From Pontimonas sp. (GTDB lineage Bacteria; Actinomycetota; Actinomycetes; Actinomycetales; Microbacteriaceae): a stretch of DNA of 13,461 nucleotides. Within the stretch, counting starts at the first letter, position 1. Each line of letters begins with the position of its first letter. Both the position numbers and the translations under genes were made by a program. Of the stretch, positions 6,249 through 13,418 are shown piece after piece. The notes under the pieces were generated by a model. That model did not search any database. It was not told where the DNA came from and saw nothing but the letters and a program-made list of their open reading frames with translations. The stretch covers positions 1 through 13,461 of the forward strand of contig JAIOWW010000021.1 of assembly GCA_021741925.1 (NCBI GenBank). Direction: 5' to 3'.

Positions 6249-6893
6249 CTACGGCTGAAGTCGAGTAGTCGACCAGCCCTGCGCTTCTCGCGCAAAACTG
6301 ATGCGATCGTGCAGGCGCGAAGTCCGTCCGGCCCAAAACTCGATGCGCTGGGGTTCGATTAGGAAACCACCCCAGGATTCAGGGCGGGGAATAGCGTCCT
6401 CGCCCTCAAAGCGCGCCTCCATCTCCTGGACCTTGGCTTCGAGGGCCGCCCTGGATTCAATAGGACGCGATTGCTCGCTCGACCACGCCCCAATCTGCGA
6501 GCCGCGGGGACGCGTCTGAAAATAGGCATCGGAGATGTCAGGGTCTGTGGGAGTCGCGTGCCCGTAAATCAAGACCTGGCGGTGCTGGCGATACCAGGGG
6601 AACACCGCAGAGACCGAGGGGTTCGCTAAAAGGGCCAAGCCCTTACGGGATCCATAATCGGTATAGAAATAAAGACCTTTGTCGTCAATTCCTCGTAACA
6701 GCACCGTCCGCGACGAAGGCTCACCATCGGGGTCAATGGTCGAGAGGACCATCGCGTTGGGCTCGTAGATATCAGCCTGGTCTGCCTCCTTGACCCACAA
6801 GGAGAGCTGCTCAAGGGGGTCCGGCAGTAGCGATCCCTCTTCCAGGGACAGAGAACCATAGTCGCGGCGCTGAGAGAGAGGATCACTCGTCAC
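6249..6893 (-). CDS. pdxH: Pyridoxamine/pyridoxine 5'-phosphate oxidase
   Basis: PdxH makes pyridoxal 5'-phosphate, the active form of vitamin B6, by FMN-dependent oxidation of pyridoxamine- or pyridoxine-5'-phosphate in the cytoplasm. The 214-aa product has the usual length and motifs: SRTVLLRGID (61-70) and FYTDYGSRKG (76-85) for FMN/phosphate binding, RGSQIGAWSSEQSRPI (130-145), and the C-terminal signature FWAGRTSRLHDR (186-197) ending in RLQP. GTG 6893 was chosen because the very strong ribosome binding site GGAGGAGG lies 7 nt upstream and the protein then starts like its homologues. The frame stays open further upstream, but that stretch runs through a tRNA gene and cannot be coding. 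It follows tRNA-Ala by 22 nt and is probably co-transcribed with it. Confidence 0.95.
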   Translation of the reverse strand: MTSDPLSQRRDYGSLSLEEGSLLPDPLEQLSLWVKEADQADIYEPNAMVLSTIDPDGEPSSRTVLLRGIDDKGLYFYTDYGSRKGLALLANPSVSAVFPWYRQHRQVLIYGHATPTDPDISDAYFQTRPRGSQIGAWSSEQSRPIESRAALEAKVQEMEARFEGEDAIPRPESWGGFLIEPQRIEFWAGRTSRLHDRISFAREAQGWSTTRLQP

Positions 6894-6900
6894 CGGACTA

Positions 6901-6908
6901 CCTCCTCC
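6901..6908 (-). promoter_or_regulatory. Strong ribosome binding site of pdxH
   Basis: GGAGGAGG on the minus strand, 7 nt before GTG 6893. It sits in the 22-nt stretch between the tRNA-Ala 3' end and pdxH and decides the pdxH start. Confidence 0.85.
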
Positions 6909-6915
6909 AATTTTG

Positions 6916-6988
6916 TGGACCTGAGGGGACTCGAACCCCTGACCCCCTGCATGCCATGCAGGTGCGCTACCAGCTGCGCCACAGGCCC
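6916..6988 (-). tRNA. tRNA-Ala (anticodon GGC)
   Basis: The minus strand folds into a full 73-nt cloverleaf. The acceptor stem is GGGCCTG/CAGGTCC with discriminator A, and the D arm is GCGC-AGCTGGTA-GCGC. The anticodon stem CCTGC/GCAGG encloses the loop ATGGCAT, giving anticodon GGC, which reads alanine codons GCC and GCU. The T arm is AGGGG-TTCGAGT-CCCCT. CCA is not encoded: the discriminator is followed by CAAAA, so it must be added by CCA transferase. It lies between rsfS (26 nt upstream) and pdxH (22 nt downstream), all on the same strand. Confidence 0.97.
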
Positions 6989-7014
6989 CTGTGTCGAAAG
7001 CAAGGGAAAGCCTA

Positions 7015-7413
7015 CTACAGGCCTTCCTGGGTGTTCGAGTCGCGCTCGAGTCCCACACCTGCGGGAAGACTGACAAGCGGACAGTCCCGCCACAATCGCT
7101 CCAGCTGATAGTAGAGGCGCTCTTCCTCGTGGAAAACGTGGACGACAATATCGCCGAAATCCAGCAGAATCCATCGACCTTCAGTTCGTCCCTCTTGACG
7201 CAAGCGCTTCGCGCCATCCTCGAGCAGGCGCTCTTCAACTTCGTCGGCAATGGCCTGAACCATGCGCTCATTTCGACCACTACAGATGAGAAATACATCC
7301 GTCAGAGCAATGTGGTCGGAGACATCAAGCGCCACCAGATCGGTGGCTAACTTGTCACTTGCTGCGGTGGCGGCGAGCACGGTGCGGTGCGAAGCTGTGT
7401 CGCTCGCGGTCAT
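7015..7413 (-). CDS. rsfS: Ribosome silencing factor RsfS (Iojap/YbeB family)
   Basis: RsfS binds ribosomal protein L14 and blocks joining of the 50S and 30S subunits, lowering translation in poor conditions. The 132-aa protein shows the family blocks: DLVALDVSDHIALTDVFLIC near residues 25-44, then SGRNERMVQAIADEVEERL, and the hallmark GRWILLDFGDIVVHVFHEEER with YYQLERLW near the C-terminus. The last ~18 residues (from PLVSLPAG) are a variable tail. ATG 7413 has AAGGA about 5 nt upstream. The position downstream of nadD is widely conserved in bacteria. Here a membrane-protein gene lies between them; rsfS follows that gene by 20 nt, consistent with one operon. Confidence 0.94.
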   Translation of the reverse strand: MTASDTASHRTVLAATAASDKLATDLVALDVSDHIALTDVFLICSGRNERMVQAIADEVEERLLEDGAKRLRQEGRTEGRWILLDFGDIVVHVFHEEERLYYQLERLWRDCPLVSLPAGVGLERDSNTQEGL

Positions 7414-7433
7414 GAATTCCTTACCCCAGTCAT

Positions 7434-8300
7434 CTAGACCAGTGTGTCAGTGAGTAGAGCAACCACGAGCAGGACCACGGCGCCAATTCCTAGAACAGCG
7501 GCACCGGTGGCGGTGAGAATCGCTGCTGTACCCCACCGCACCCTGCGGACCAACAAAATATCGGTGTCATCACCTTGACCGGACACTGCTTTTGAAGCAC
7601 GAACGGGCTGGGACATCGCCGCGAGCTCCCCCGTGACATAGGCATCAAACTGCTCGTCATCGTCCTTGTCTTCGCGCATCGAGGGAATCGTGCCCGTCTC
7701 AGCCAGTCGGTTGGGCAACGTAATTTGCCCGGTGACGATGACCTCACCGGTGTCGCCAATTGGTCCCGACATGTCAATGGTGGGCGTGGTGGGAAGAATC
7801 AGCGAACTGGTAGCCATGGTGACATCGCCCACCACCCGACTGGGATAACTTGACGCGACGCTAGGGTTCTCCGGCAACGGAGTTGGGGGATTCGGTGGCA
7901 GATCAATCGCCGGACTCGTCGCGGGAGGTCCAAACACAGGGGGTAAGGGTTCGGATGGTGCTGGCTTCTCCACGACCGGAGCAGACTGCGTTACCTCGAC
8001 GAGTGACGTGTCCTCCAAGGTAGAGGGTTGCGCGGCTTGTTGATACTCCACCGGAATGGGGATTACCCCGGTTTCCTCCAACATTTTCCGCTCCCGCCTT
8101 GTCATCGGCGCCGGAGCCGCTGGCGAGATGGGTGGAGTTGGTGGCTCTGGTGGCACCGAAGAGTTCTTGTCCAGGGTTATTGGCGGCCCGCTCACGTCCT
8201 CGTGGTGCGTGACAGGGGTCGCCTCAGCGAGCAGGCCTTGCTCTTCGAGCTGGCGGCGCTCCCGCCTGGTCATCGGCTGAGCCGGAGGAATGTTTGTCAC
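7434..8300 (-). CDS. Proline-rich single-pass membrane protein of unknown function
   Basis: No function recognised. The 288-aa product has three parts. An N-terminal region carries two copies of a basic/acidic motif, PMTRRERRQLEEQGLL (9-24) and PMTRRERKMLEETGVI (65-80). A long proline/serine/threonine-rich, probably disordered stretch (about 35-205) follows, then an acidic patch REDKDDDEQFD (209-219). A single C-terminal membrane helix spans about 257-284 after VRRVRW, ending four residues before the stop. The arginines before the helix suggest a cytoplasmic N-terminal part (tail-anchored layout). GTG 8300 overlaps the nadD stop by 4 nt (GTGA), so the two are translationally coupled. Similar membrane proteins occur between nadD and rsfS in related actinobacteria, from memory and not checked. 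Confidence 0.8.
   Translation of the reverse strand: MTNIPPAQPMTRRERRQLEEQGLLAEATPVTHHEDVSGPPITLDKNSSVPPEPPTPPISPAAPAPMTRRERKMLEETGVIPIPVEYQQAAQPSTLEDTSLVEVTQSAPVVEKPAPSEPLPPVFGPPATSPAIDLPPNPPTPLPENPSVASSYPSRVVGDVTMATSSLILPTTPTIDMSGPIGDTGEVIVTGQITLPNRLAETGTIPSMREDKDDDEQFDAYVTGELAAMSQPVRASKAVSGQGDDTDILLVRRVRWGTAAILTATGAAVLGIGAVVLLVVALLTDTLV
8090..8109. repeat. Direct repeat copy 1 (encodes the second MTRRER motif)
   Basis: Twenty bases, GCTCCCGCCTTGTCATCGGC on the plus strand, match positions 8258-8277 at 19 of 20 sites. Both copies encode the PMTRRER motif of the membrane protein on the minus strand, so the motif duplication is visible at DNA level. Confidence 0.7.
8258..8277. repeat. Direct repeat copy 2 (encodes the first MTRRER motif)
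   Basis: GCTCCCGCCTGGTCATCGGC on the plus strand, one mismatch from the copy at 8090-8109, 168 bp (56 codons) away and in the same reading frame. It lies in the first codons of the membrane-protein gene. Confidence 0.7.
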
Positions 8301-8893
8301 GTTGAATCCCGATAAAGGCGGTGTTTGGCAATGTACTGAACTACTCCGTCTGGAACGAGGTACCACACGGAGTTGCCTTTGGCGACACGTGCCCGACAGT
8401 CCGAAGACGAAATCGCCAAAGCTGGCACCTCCAAGACTGTCACATGCTCGCTCGGGAGGGAATCGACTCGAAGATCGTGGCCTGGTCTGGACACTCCCAC
8501 GAAGTGCGCAAGGGAGGTCAGCTCAGCCCCATCCTTCCAGGACAGGACTGCCGCTATCGCGTCTGCACCGGTGATGAAGAAAAGATCAGCGTCCTCCATC
8601 TGTTTCCTTAAATCCCGGAGGGTATCCACTGTGTAAGTGAATCCAGGTCGGTCAATATCCACTCGACTGACACGGAACCGCGGGTTTGACGCAGTCGCAA
8701 TCACCGTCATGAGGTAGCGGTGTTCAGCTTCCGATACCTGCGGTTTGTCGGCGGGTTTCCCGGTAGGCACAAAGATGACTTCGTCCAGGTCGAGAGAGAC
8801 TTGGGCTTCGCTGGCCGCCACAAGGTGACCATGGTGAATGGGGTCGAACGTTCCACCCATGATTCCAATTCGAGGGCGGCGCGTCGAAGGCAT
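8297..8893 (-). CDS. nadD: Nicotinate-nucleotide adenylyltransferase
   Basis: NadD transfers AMP from ATP to nicotinate mononucleotide to form deamido-NAD, the penultimate step of NAD synthesis, in the cytoplasm. The 198-aa protein has the nucleotidyltransferase motif GGTFDPIHHGH (13-23), the substrate segment FVPTGKPADK (41-50), FITGADA (106-112) and the C-terminal ISSSDCRAR (161-169), which matches the ISSTxIR ATP-binding motif with small changes. WYLVPDGVVQYI near the end is typical of actinobacterial NadD. ATG 8893 is preceded by AGGA, about 5 nt away, which overlaps the stop of the small upstream gene. It overlaps the downstream membrane-protein gene by 4 nt. Confidence 0.96.
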   Translation of the reverse strand: MPSTRRPRIGIMGGTFDPIHHGHLVAASEAQVSLDLDEVIFVPTGKPADKPQVSEAEHRYLMTVIATASNPRFRVSRVDIDRPGFTYTVDTLRDLRKQMEDADLFFITGADAIAAVLSWKDGAELTSLAHFVGVSRPGHDLRVDSLPSEHVTVLEVPALAISSSDCRARVAKGNSVWYLVPDGVVQYIAKHRLYRDST

Positions 8894-8899
8894 GACGTC

Positions 8900-9085
8900 C
8901 TAGTGGTGGGCGGGGGTGTTGCCGGAGCCCTGAGTTTTGTGACGGTGTCGGTTGGCAACGTTGCGATAGCTATAGGTCAACCAGCCCAAAGCAAAAAACC
9001 CCACAAGGAAGCCGATTCCGAACACCTCAGCAGGGAAAGGCAACTCATTGACAATTTCACCCGAGGCAAGAATGGTGTCGGTCAT
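8900..9085 (-). CDS. Small single-pass membrane protein between proA and nadD
   Basis: A 61-aa protein of unknown function. After MTDTILASGEIVNELPFPA comes one hydrophobic helix (about 21-37, VFGIGFLVGFFALGWLT), then YSYRNVANRHRHK and a short polar tail. The segment EIVNELP-helix-SYRNVANRH recurs in small proteins at this place in Micrococcales, from memory, so I take it as a real conserved gene. ATG 9085 fits that pattern. An in-frame GTG at 9106 would add seven residues; the only purine-rich site (GAGGAG) is 13 nt before the ATG, so the start is not certain. It ends 6 nt before nadD, and nadD's ribosome binding site overlaps its stop, indicating co-transcription. Confidence 0.8.
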   Translation of the reverse strand: MTDTILASGEIVNELPFPAEVFGIGFLVGFFALGWLTYSYRNVANRHRHKTQGSGNTPAHH

Positions 9086-9159
9086 GGGATTTACTGCGCT
9101 CCTCACTGTTGTTCTCTGGTGAACCTAATCTACCGGTACAACCCGCTCGGGCCACTCAT

Positions 9160-10428
9160 CTAGTCGCGAATCTGGCCCTGACCGCGAATAATCCACTTAG
9201 TGCTGGTCAGTTCAGGCAAACCCATAGGTCCTCGGGCATGCAGTTTCTGAGTGGAAATACCCACTTCTGCGCCGAACCCGAACTCCCCACCATCGGTAAA
9301 GCGAGTGGACGCATTGACGATGACAGCCGCAGAGTCCACCTCGTTCAGGAAGCGTTCCGCATTCGCCATGTCGGCAGTGAGAATTGATTCCGTGTGGTGA
9401 GTGGAGTAGCGCCGAATATGGTCCAAAGCCTCGTCCAACGAGTCCACAGTCTTGAGTGAAAGGTCCAGGGACAAGTATTCAGTGGCCCAGTCCTGCTCTG
9501 TGGCGGAAAGCGCATCGGGGACGATCGCGCGAATGGTCTCATCGGCGTGGAGGGTAACTCCCGAGGCGAGTAAACGCTCGGCAATCGCAGGCACAAGTCC
9601 GAGTGCATCCCGATGCACCAATACCGTCTCAACAGAGTTACAGACGCTTGGACGCTGGACCTTCGCGTTATGAATGATGTCTGGTGCGTCACCTCCTGAC
9701 GCACTCGCATCCACGAAAATATGAACGATCCCCGAGCCTGTCTCAATAACAGGAACGGTGGACTCCGTCACAACAGTCTCGATAAGCGCGGCGGACCCTC
9801 GTGGAATCAGGACGTCAATATAACCCCGCCCTTTCATCATTGCCTCTGCGCCCTCTCGACCAAAATCGTCCACCGTAGCAATGGAATCCGCAGGCAGTCC
9901 GACTGAGGCCAACGCATCGCGCATCAGCGTGACCAGTAGTTTGTTGCTCTCCAGAGCAGCTGAACCACCGCGCAACACCACAGCGTTGCCGCTTTTGAGA
10001 GCAAGAGCAGCAATGTCTACCGTGACATTGGGTCTGGCTTCGTAGATGGCTCCCACGACCCCGAAGGGCACTCGCACCTGGCTGACCTGAAGCCCGTTAG
10101 GCAACGTCATCCCACGGATTACATCTCCAACAGGGTCAGGAAGCGACCGAACTACTCCGACAGCGTCCACCAAACCCTGCACACGTTCTGGCGTGAGTCT
10201 GAGTCGATCCTGAAGACTCGACTCCATTCCCTCTGCCGCGCCCCGCTCAAGGTCAAGGGCATTGGCTTCCACAATCTGCGAGACATGTGAGCGAAGCGAT
10301 TCTTGAATAGCAGCAAGACCGTCATCCCGCACGGAAGAAGAAGCCTTCGTGAGCGCTCCAGCAGCATTCTTGGAGCGATCAAGCCGCTCGCGAAGGGCGG
10401 GAGCGATAGTAGATGTGGGGCCAGTCAT
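9160..10428 (-). CDS. proA: Gamma-glutamyl phosphate reductase (glutamate-5-semialdehyde dehydrogenase)
   Basis: ProA reduces gamma-glutamyl phosphate with NADPH to glutamate-5-semialdehyde, the second step of proline synthesis. The product is 422 aa, the normal length for the family. Recognisable blocks are PFGVVGAIYEARPNVTVD (121-138), LKSGNAVVLRGGSAALESN (144-162), IDVLIPRGSAALI (204-216), and the catalytic cysteine Cys263 in AKVQRPSVCNSVETVLVHRD. The C-terminal part has STRFTDGGEFGFGAEVGIST and ends with the RGPMGLPELTSTKW block that closes most ProA proteins. ATG 10428 lies 5 nt after the proB stop and no good ribosome binding site is seen, so translation is probably coupled to proB, whose product it uses. 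Confidence 0.97.
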   Translation of the reverse strand: MTGPTSTIAPALRERLDRSKNAAGALTKASSSVRDDGLAAIQESLRSHVSQIVEANALDLERGAAEGMESSLQDRLRLTPERVQGLVDAVGVVRSLPDPVGDVIRGMTLPNGLQVSQVRVPFGVVGAIYEARPNVTVDIAALALKSGNAVVLRGGSAALESNKLLVTLMRDALASVGLPADSIATVDDFGREGAEAMMKGRGYIDVLIPRGSAALIETVVTESTVPVIETGSGIVHIFVDASASGGDAPDIIHNAKVQRPSVCNSVETVLVHRDALGLVPAIAERLLASGVTLHADETIRAIVPDALSATEQDWATEYLSLDLSLKTVDSLDEALDHIRRYSTHHTESILTADMANAERFLNEVDSAAVIVNASTRFTDGGEFGFGAEVGISTQKLHARGPMGLPELTSTKWIIRGQGQIRD

Positions 10429-10433
10429 GACGT

Positions 10434-11216
10434 TTAGTGTAGGTCGACTGGCTCAAACCAGGTACCCGCGGACACCCCCGCGACTATTGCCCCTAAAGAT
10501 TCCGTAGAGCTCAAGAGGGTCGGAATTCCCGCTGCTCTGGCCAACTTGGCGGCACTTACTTTAGTAATGGCGCCGCCAGTTCCGACACTGTTCACCATCG
10601 CTTCCCCCAACTCCACCCCTTCGAGTGAATCCTCCGAGTGGACCGTGTCAATCTTGGTCGCTCGCGGGTCCGTGGGCGGGTGGGAATACAGCGCATCCAC
10701 ATCACTGAGCAGGACCAGGAGATCGGCTCCGACCAGTTCGCTCACGAGTGCCGCCAAACGGTCGTTATCTCCAAAGCGAATCTCTTGAGTCGCGACCGTG
10801 TCATTTTCGTTCACGATGGGAATGATTCCGAGCCCCAACAAGCGCTCAATCGTGCGAAGCGCGTTGGTGCGGTGGGTACCGTTCTCAAGATCGCCCACTG
10901 TCAACAAGACCTGTCCAGTGATGATGGAGTACTTCTCAAAGAGTGCCTGGTATCTGGCCATCAAGAGGTTTTGACCCACCGCCGCAGCCGCCTGCTGAGT
11001 TGCTAAGTCTTGGGGTCGGTCCGTCAGCTTCAGGAACGGTGCGCCCACCGCGATGGCTCCGGAGGACACCAACACAACATCTGACCCTGCCTTACGCCAG
11101 GCGGCGAGAGCGTCAACAAGCCCGGGAACTTGGTGTTCTCGTTCACCGCTGATCGAGGAAGATCCCACCTTGACCACCACGCGCGAAGCTTGGTGAGCTA
11201 AGTCTCTAGTCATCAT
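10434..11216 (-). CDS. proB: Glutamate 5-kinase (without PUA domain)
   Basis: ProB phosphorylates glutamate to gamma-glutamyl phosphate, the first and usually proline-inhibited step of proline synthesis. The 260-aa product is only the amino-acid-kinase domain: VVVKVGSSSIS (13-23), VLVSSGAIAVGAPFL (48-62), VNENDTVATQEIRFGDNDRL (135-154), LLSDVDALY (169-177) and GTGGAITKVSAAKLARAAG (212-230). The E. coli enzyme has about 100 further residues forming a PUA domain; here the gene ends right after the kinase fold, cleanly and without a frameshift scar. Starts at 11216 and 11213 (tandem ATG) are both possible; the first is closer to AAGGCAGG, 11 nt upstream. It overlaps the end of obgE by about 11 nt. 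Confidence 0.95.
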   Translation of the reverse strand: MMTRDLAHQASRVVVKVGSSSISGEREHQVPGLVDALAAWRKAGSDVVLVSSGAIAVGAPFLKLTDRPQDLATQQAAAAVGQNLLMARYQALFEKYSIITGQVLLTVGDLENGTHRTNALRTIERLLGLGIIPIVNENDTVATQEIRFGDNDRLAALVSELVGADLLVLLSDVDALYSHPPTDPRATKIDTVHSEDSLEGVELGEAMVNSVGTGGAITKVSAAKLARAAGIPTLLSSTESLGAIVAGVSAGTWFEPVDLH

Positions 11217-12711
11217 CAGAGAAAAAACCTGCCTTCTTTTCTTCCTCCAACTCGGCCCGAGCGCGGGCCTTGGCATCCATCCTCTCGTGATAGCTCAGCT
11301 TTCGCTGGGCGCGAGTGGCGCGGGTGTTCTCCTCCAACCTGGGGTCTGTTCCGCGGGGTGCAGCCATAAGTTCGGCTGCACTCGAGAGCGTGGGCTCCCA
11401 GTCGAAAATCTGGCCTTTACCAGGTCCGATCATGACGGCCGCACCTGGGGTAGCTCCCGCTTTGAACAATTCCTCGTCGATACCAATCTTCATGAGGCGA
11501 TCCGCCAAGAACCCGACCGCTTCATCGTTGGCAAAGTCAGTTTGCTCCACCCAACGCTGAGGCTTCTCTCCAAGGATGCGATACAGGGGACCCTCAGTTC
11601 CGCCCTCGACCACCACCGTGAACGGCGCTTCATTGACGGCTTTAGGTCGGACAACAATCCGGGGAGGGTTGGCTGCTGCCTCCACCATTTTCTGCCGATG
11701 CTCGGTGACAAGCTCACCGAGTGCGTACAGGAAATCATCGAGGCCAGCCTTCGAGACGGTGCTCATCGGGAACACCCTGTAGCCACGATCTTCCAGATCC
11801 GACTTCACAAGATCAGCAAGATCCTTACCCTCGGGTACATCGACCTTGTTAAGCGCTATCAGCTGAGGCCGTTGCGTCAGGGGGACCTGGTCCTCCCCCA
11901 GAGGATAGTTCTCGAGTTCCCGGAGGATGAGGTCCAAATCGGTAAGTGGGTCACGACCGGGATCCAGGGTGGCGCAGTCCAAAACGTGCACCAGCACGCT
12001 GCATCGCTCCACGTGGCGCAGGAATTCAAGTCCCAAACCTTTGCCTTCGCTGGCGCCCGGAATGAGTCCTGGCACATCCGCCATGGTGAAACGGACCCCG
12101 CCAGCGTCGACAACCCCGAGGTTGGGGTGCAGGGTGGTGAAGGGATAGTCGGCAATCTTCGGAGTAGCTTTCGACACCGCCGCAATAACACTGGATTTGC
12201 CGGCACTGGGGAAACCCACGAGAGCCACATCGGCCACCACTTTGAGCTCCAGGTGAATATCACCCTCAAAGCCGTGAGTCCCCAAGAGGGCAAACCCGGG
12301 AGCTTTGCGTGCGTTACTCGCCAGAGACTCGTTACCCAACCCTCCTCGACCACCGGAAGCCACAACTATGCTCATGCCGGGTCGATCCAGGTCGACGACC
12401 AGCTCACCCGCATCGTCTCTCACGACGGTCCCCACCGGAACGGGAAGAATCACATCGGGAGCGCTCTTGCCGTGCTTGGAATCTCCTTGGCCTGGTGAGC
12501 CATTTCCGCTCGTGCGGTGAGGACGATGGTGGTAGTCCAGAAGTGTGGTGACCTGAGGGTCGGCTAACAAAATGATGTCTCCACCATGACCGCCGTTGCC
12601 ACCATCTGGCCCGCCAAGCGGTTTGAATTTTTCTCGGTGCACGGAGACACAACCATGACCACCATGCCCTGCCGACAGGTGCAAGATGACGCGGTCAACG
12701 AACGTTGTCAT
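11206..12711 (-). CDS. obgE: GTPase Obg (ribosome-associated, CgtA family)
   Basis: Obg is an essential GTPase that binds the 50S subunit and acts in its assembly and in stress responses. The 501-aa product has three domains. The glycine-rich Obg fold (1-159) has HGGHGCVSVHREKFKPLGGP and GGNGGHGGD. The G domain (from 160) has P-loop GFPSAGKSS (166-174), DVPGLIPGASEGKGLG (212-227) and NKVD (288-291). The OCT domain (about 350-430) has RWVEQTDFANDEAVGFLADRL and AGATPGAAVMIG. A charged ~70-residue tail with many Arg/Glu follows, as usual in actinobacterial Obg. ATG 12711 has AGGAAGGTG about 7 nt upstream. It follows rpmA, the common order in bacteria; an intervening hairpin may reduce read-through. 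Confidence 0.97.
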   Translation of the reverse strand: MTTFVDRVILHLSAGHGGHGCVSVHREKFKPLGGPDGGNGGHGGDIILLADPQVTTLLDYHHRPHRTSGNGSPGQGDSKHGKSAPDVILPVPVGTVVRDDAGELVVDLDRPGMSIVVASGGRGGLGNESLASNARKAPGFALLGTHGFEGDIHLELKVVADVALVGFPSAGKSSVIAAVSKATPKIADYPFTTLHPNLGVVDAGGVRFTMADVPGLIPGASEGKGLGLEFLRHVERCSVLVHVLDCATLDPGRDPLTDLDLILRELENYPLGEDQVPLTQRPQLIALNKVDVPEGKDLADLVKSDLEDRGYRVFPMSTVSKAGLDDFLYALGELVTEHRQKMVEAAANPPRIVVRPKAVNEAPFTVVVEGGTEGPLYRILGEKPQRWVEQTDFANDEAVGFLADRLMKIGIDEELFKAGATPGAAVMIGPGKGQIFDWEPTLSSAAELMAAPRGTDPRLEENTRATRAQRKLSYHERMDAKARARAELEEEKKAGFFSDDD

Positions 12712-12747
12712 TGGTTCACCTTCCTGTCATCTGGCCACTAAGCGCAA

Positions 12748-12769
12748 AGGGCGAGCCGAAGCTCGCCCT
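12748..12769 (-). terminator. Hairpin with cUUCGg loop between rpmA and obgE
   Basis: On the minus strand AGGGCGAGC-TTCG-GCTCGCCCT forms a 9-bp perfect stem closed by the very stable C(UUCG)G tetraloop. It starts about 20 nt after the rpmA stop and lies about 36 nt before the obgE start. Only a weak T-run follows (TTTGCGCTT), so it may be a partial terminator or an mRNA-stabilising element that sets the ratio of ribosomal proteins to Obg. The plus strand has no gene that would use it. Confidence 0.6.
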
Positions 12770-12790
12770 CGCACTACAGTGTGAAAAATC

Positions 12791-13048
12791 TTAGGTGGCG
12801 GAGTCGACCACGGCGACGACTTTGCGGCCGCCCTTGGTTCCAAACTTCACTTCGCCTGCTGCGAGGGCAAACAGGGTGTCATCGTTACCGCGACCCACAT
12901 TGGCACCGGGGTGGAAGTGGGTTCCGCGCTGACGCACAATGATTTCGCCGGCTTTGACGACCTGACCGCCGAAGCGCTTCACTCCCAGGTACTGGGGGTT
13001 GGAGTCGCGACCGTTACGGGTCGAGGACGCACCTTTTTTATGTGCCAT
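12791..13048 (-). CDS. rpmA: 50S ribosomal protein L27 (bL27)
   Basis: L27 sits near the peptidyl transferase centre, its N-terminal arm reaching the P-site tRNA. The 85-aa protein begins MAHKKGASSTRNGRDSNPQ, the family signature, with mature-type N-terminus directly after Met and no Firmicute-type cleavable extension. GTHFHPGANVGRGNDDTLFA is the second family block. ATG 13048 has AAGGG about 7 nt upstream. It lies 11 nt after rplU with no gene in between, unlike Bacillus, where another gene separates them. Confidence 0.98.
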   Translation of the reverse strand: MAHKKGASSTRNGRDSNPQYLGVKRFGGQVVKAGEIIVRQRGTHFHPGANVGRGNDDTLFALAAGEVKFGTKGGRKVVAVVDSAT

Positions 13049-13059
13049 GAGCTAGCCCT

Positions 13060-13374
13060 TTACTTCTTCGTGATGCCAGTGACTTTGAGCTTTGTCAGAT
13101 CCGCACGGAATCCCTGACGAGCCTTGTAACCGGTCTTGTTCTTGTACTTCTGGATAACAATCTTGGGGCCGCGGAGGTCTTCAATAACCTCAGCGCTGAC
13201 GGTGATCTTGGCAAGTTCCTTCTTGTCGTGAGTGACGGTGTCACCATCGACATAGAGAACCGGAGCAAGCGTCACCGATTTCTTTGCTTCAGCGGAAAGT
13301 CGGTCCACCGTAATGATGGATCCAACTTCAACTTTTTCCTGGCGCCCACCTGCGCGCACAACCGCGTAAACCAC
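13060..13374 (-). CDS. rplU: 50S ribosomal protein L21 (bL21)
   Basis: L21 is a 23S rRNA-binding protein of the large subunit. The 104-aa product matches in length and motifs: VYAVVRAGGRQEKVEVGSII at the start, the DTVTHDKKELAKITVSAEVI segment, then GPKIVIQKYKNKTGYKARQG, the hallmark of the family. The start is GTG 13374, supported by AAGGCAGG 8 nt upstream and by the conserved VYAVV start. First gene of the rplU-rpmA unit, with a promoter about 45 nt upstream of its start. Confidence 0.98.
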   Translation of the reverse strand: MVYAVVRAGGRQEKVEVGSIITVDRLSAEAKKSVTLAPVLYVDGDTVTHDKKELAKITVSAEVIEDLRGPKIVIQKYKNKTGYKARQGFRADLTKLKVTGITKK

Positions 13375-13418
13375 GATGAAAACCTGCCTTGTTACCTAGA
13401 AAGTGAGTGTGCCAAGAG

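Noticed and set aside
6894..7298. Upstream extension of the pdxH reading frame
   Set aside because: The extension reads through the tRNA-Ala and into rsfS in another frame. The strong ribosome binding site places the real start at 6893.
11287..12498. A 403-codon open frame on the plus strand opposite obgE
   Set aside because: It lies wholly antisense to the fully recognisable Obg gene, shows no family motif, and is the kind of long shadow frame that codon bias produces in such genes.
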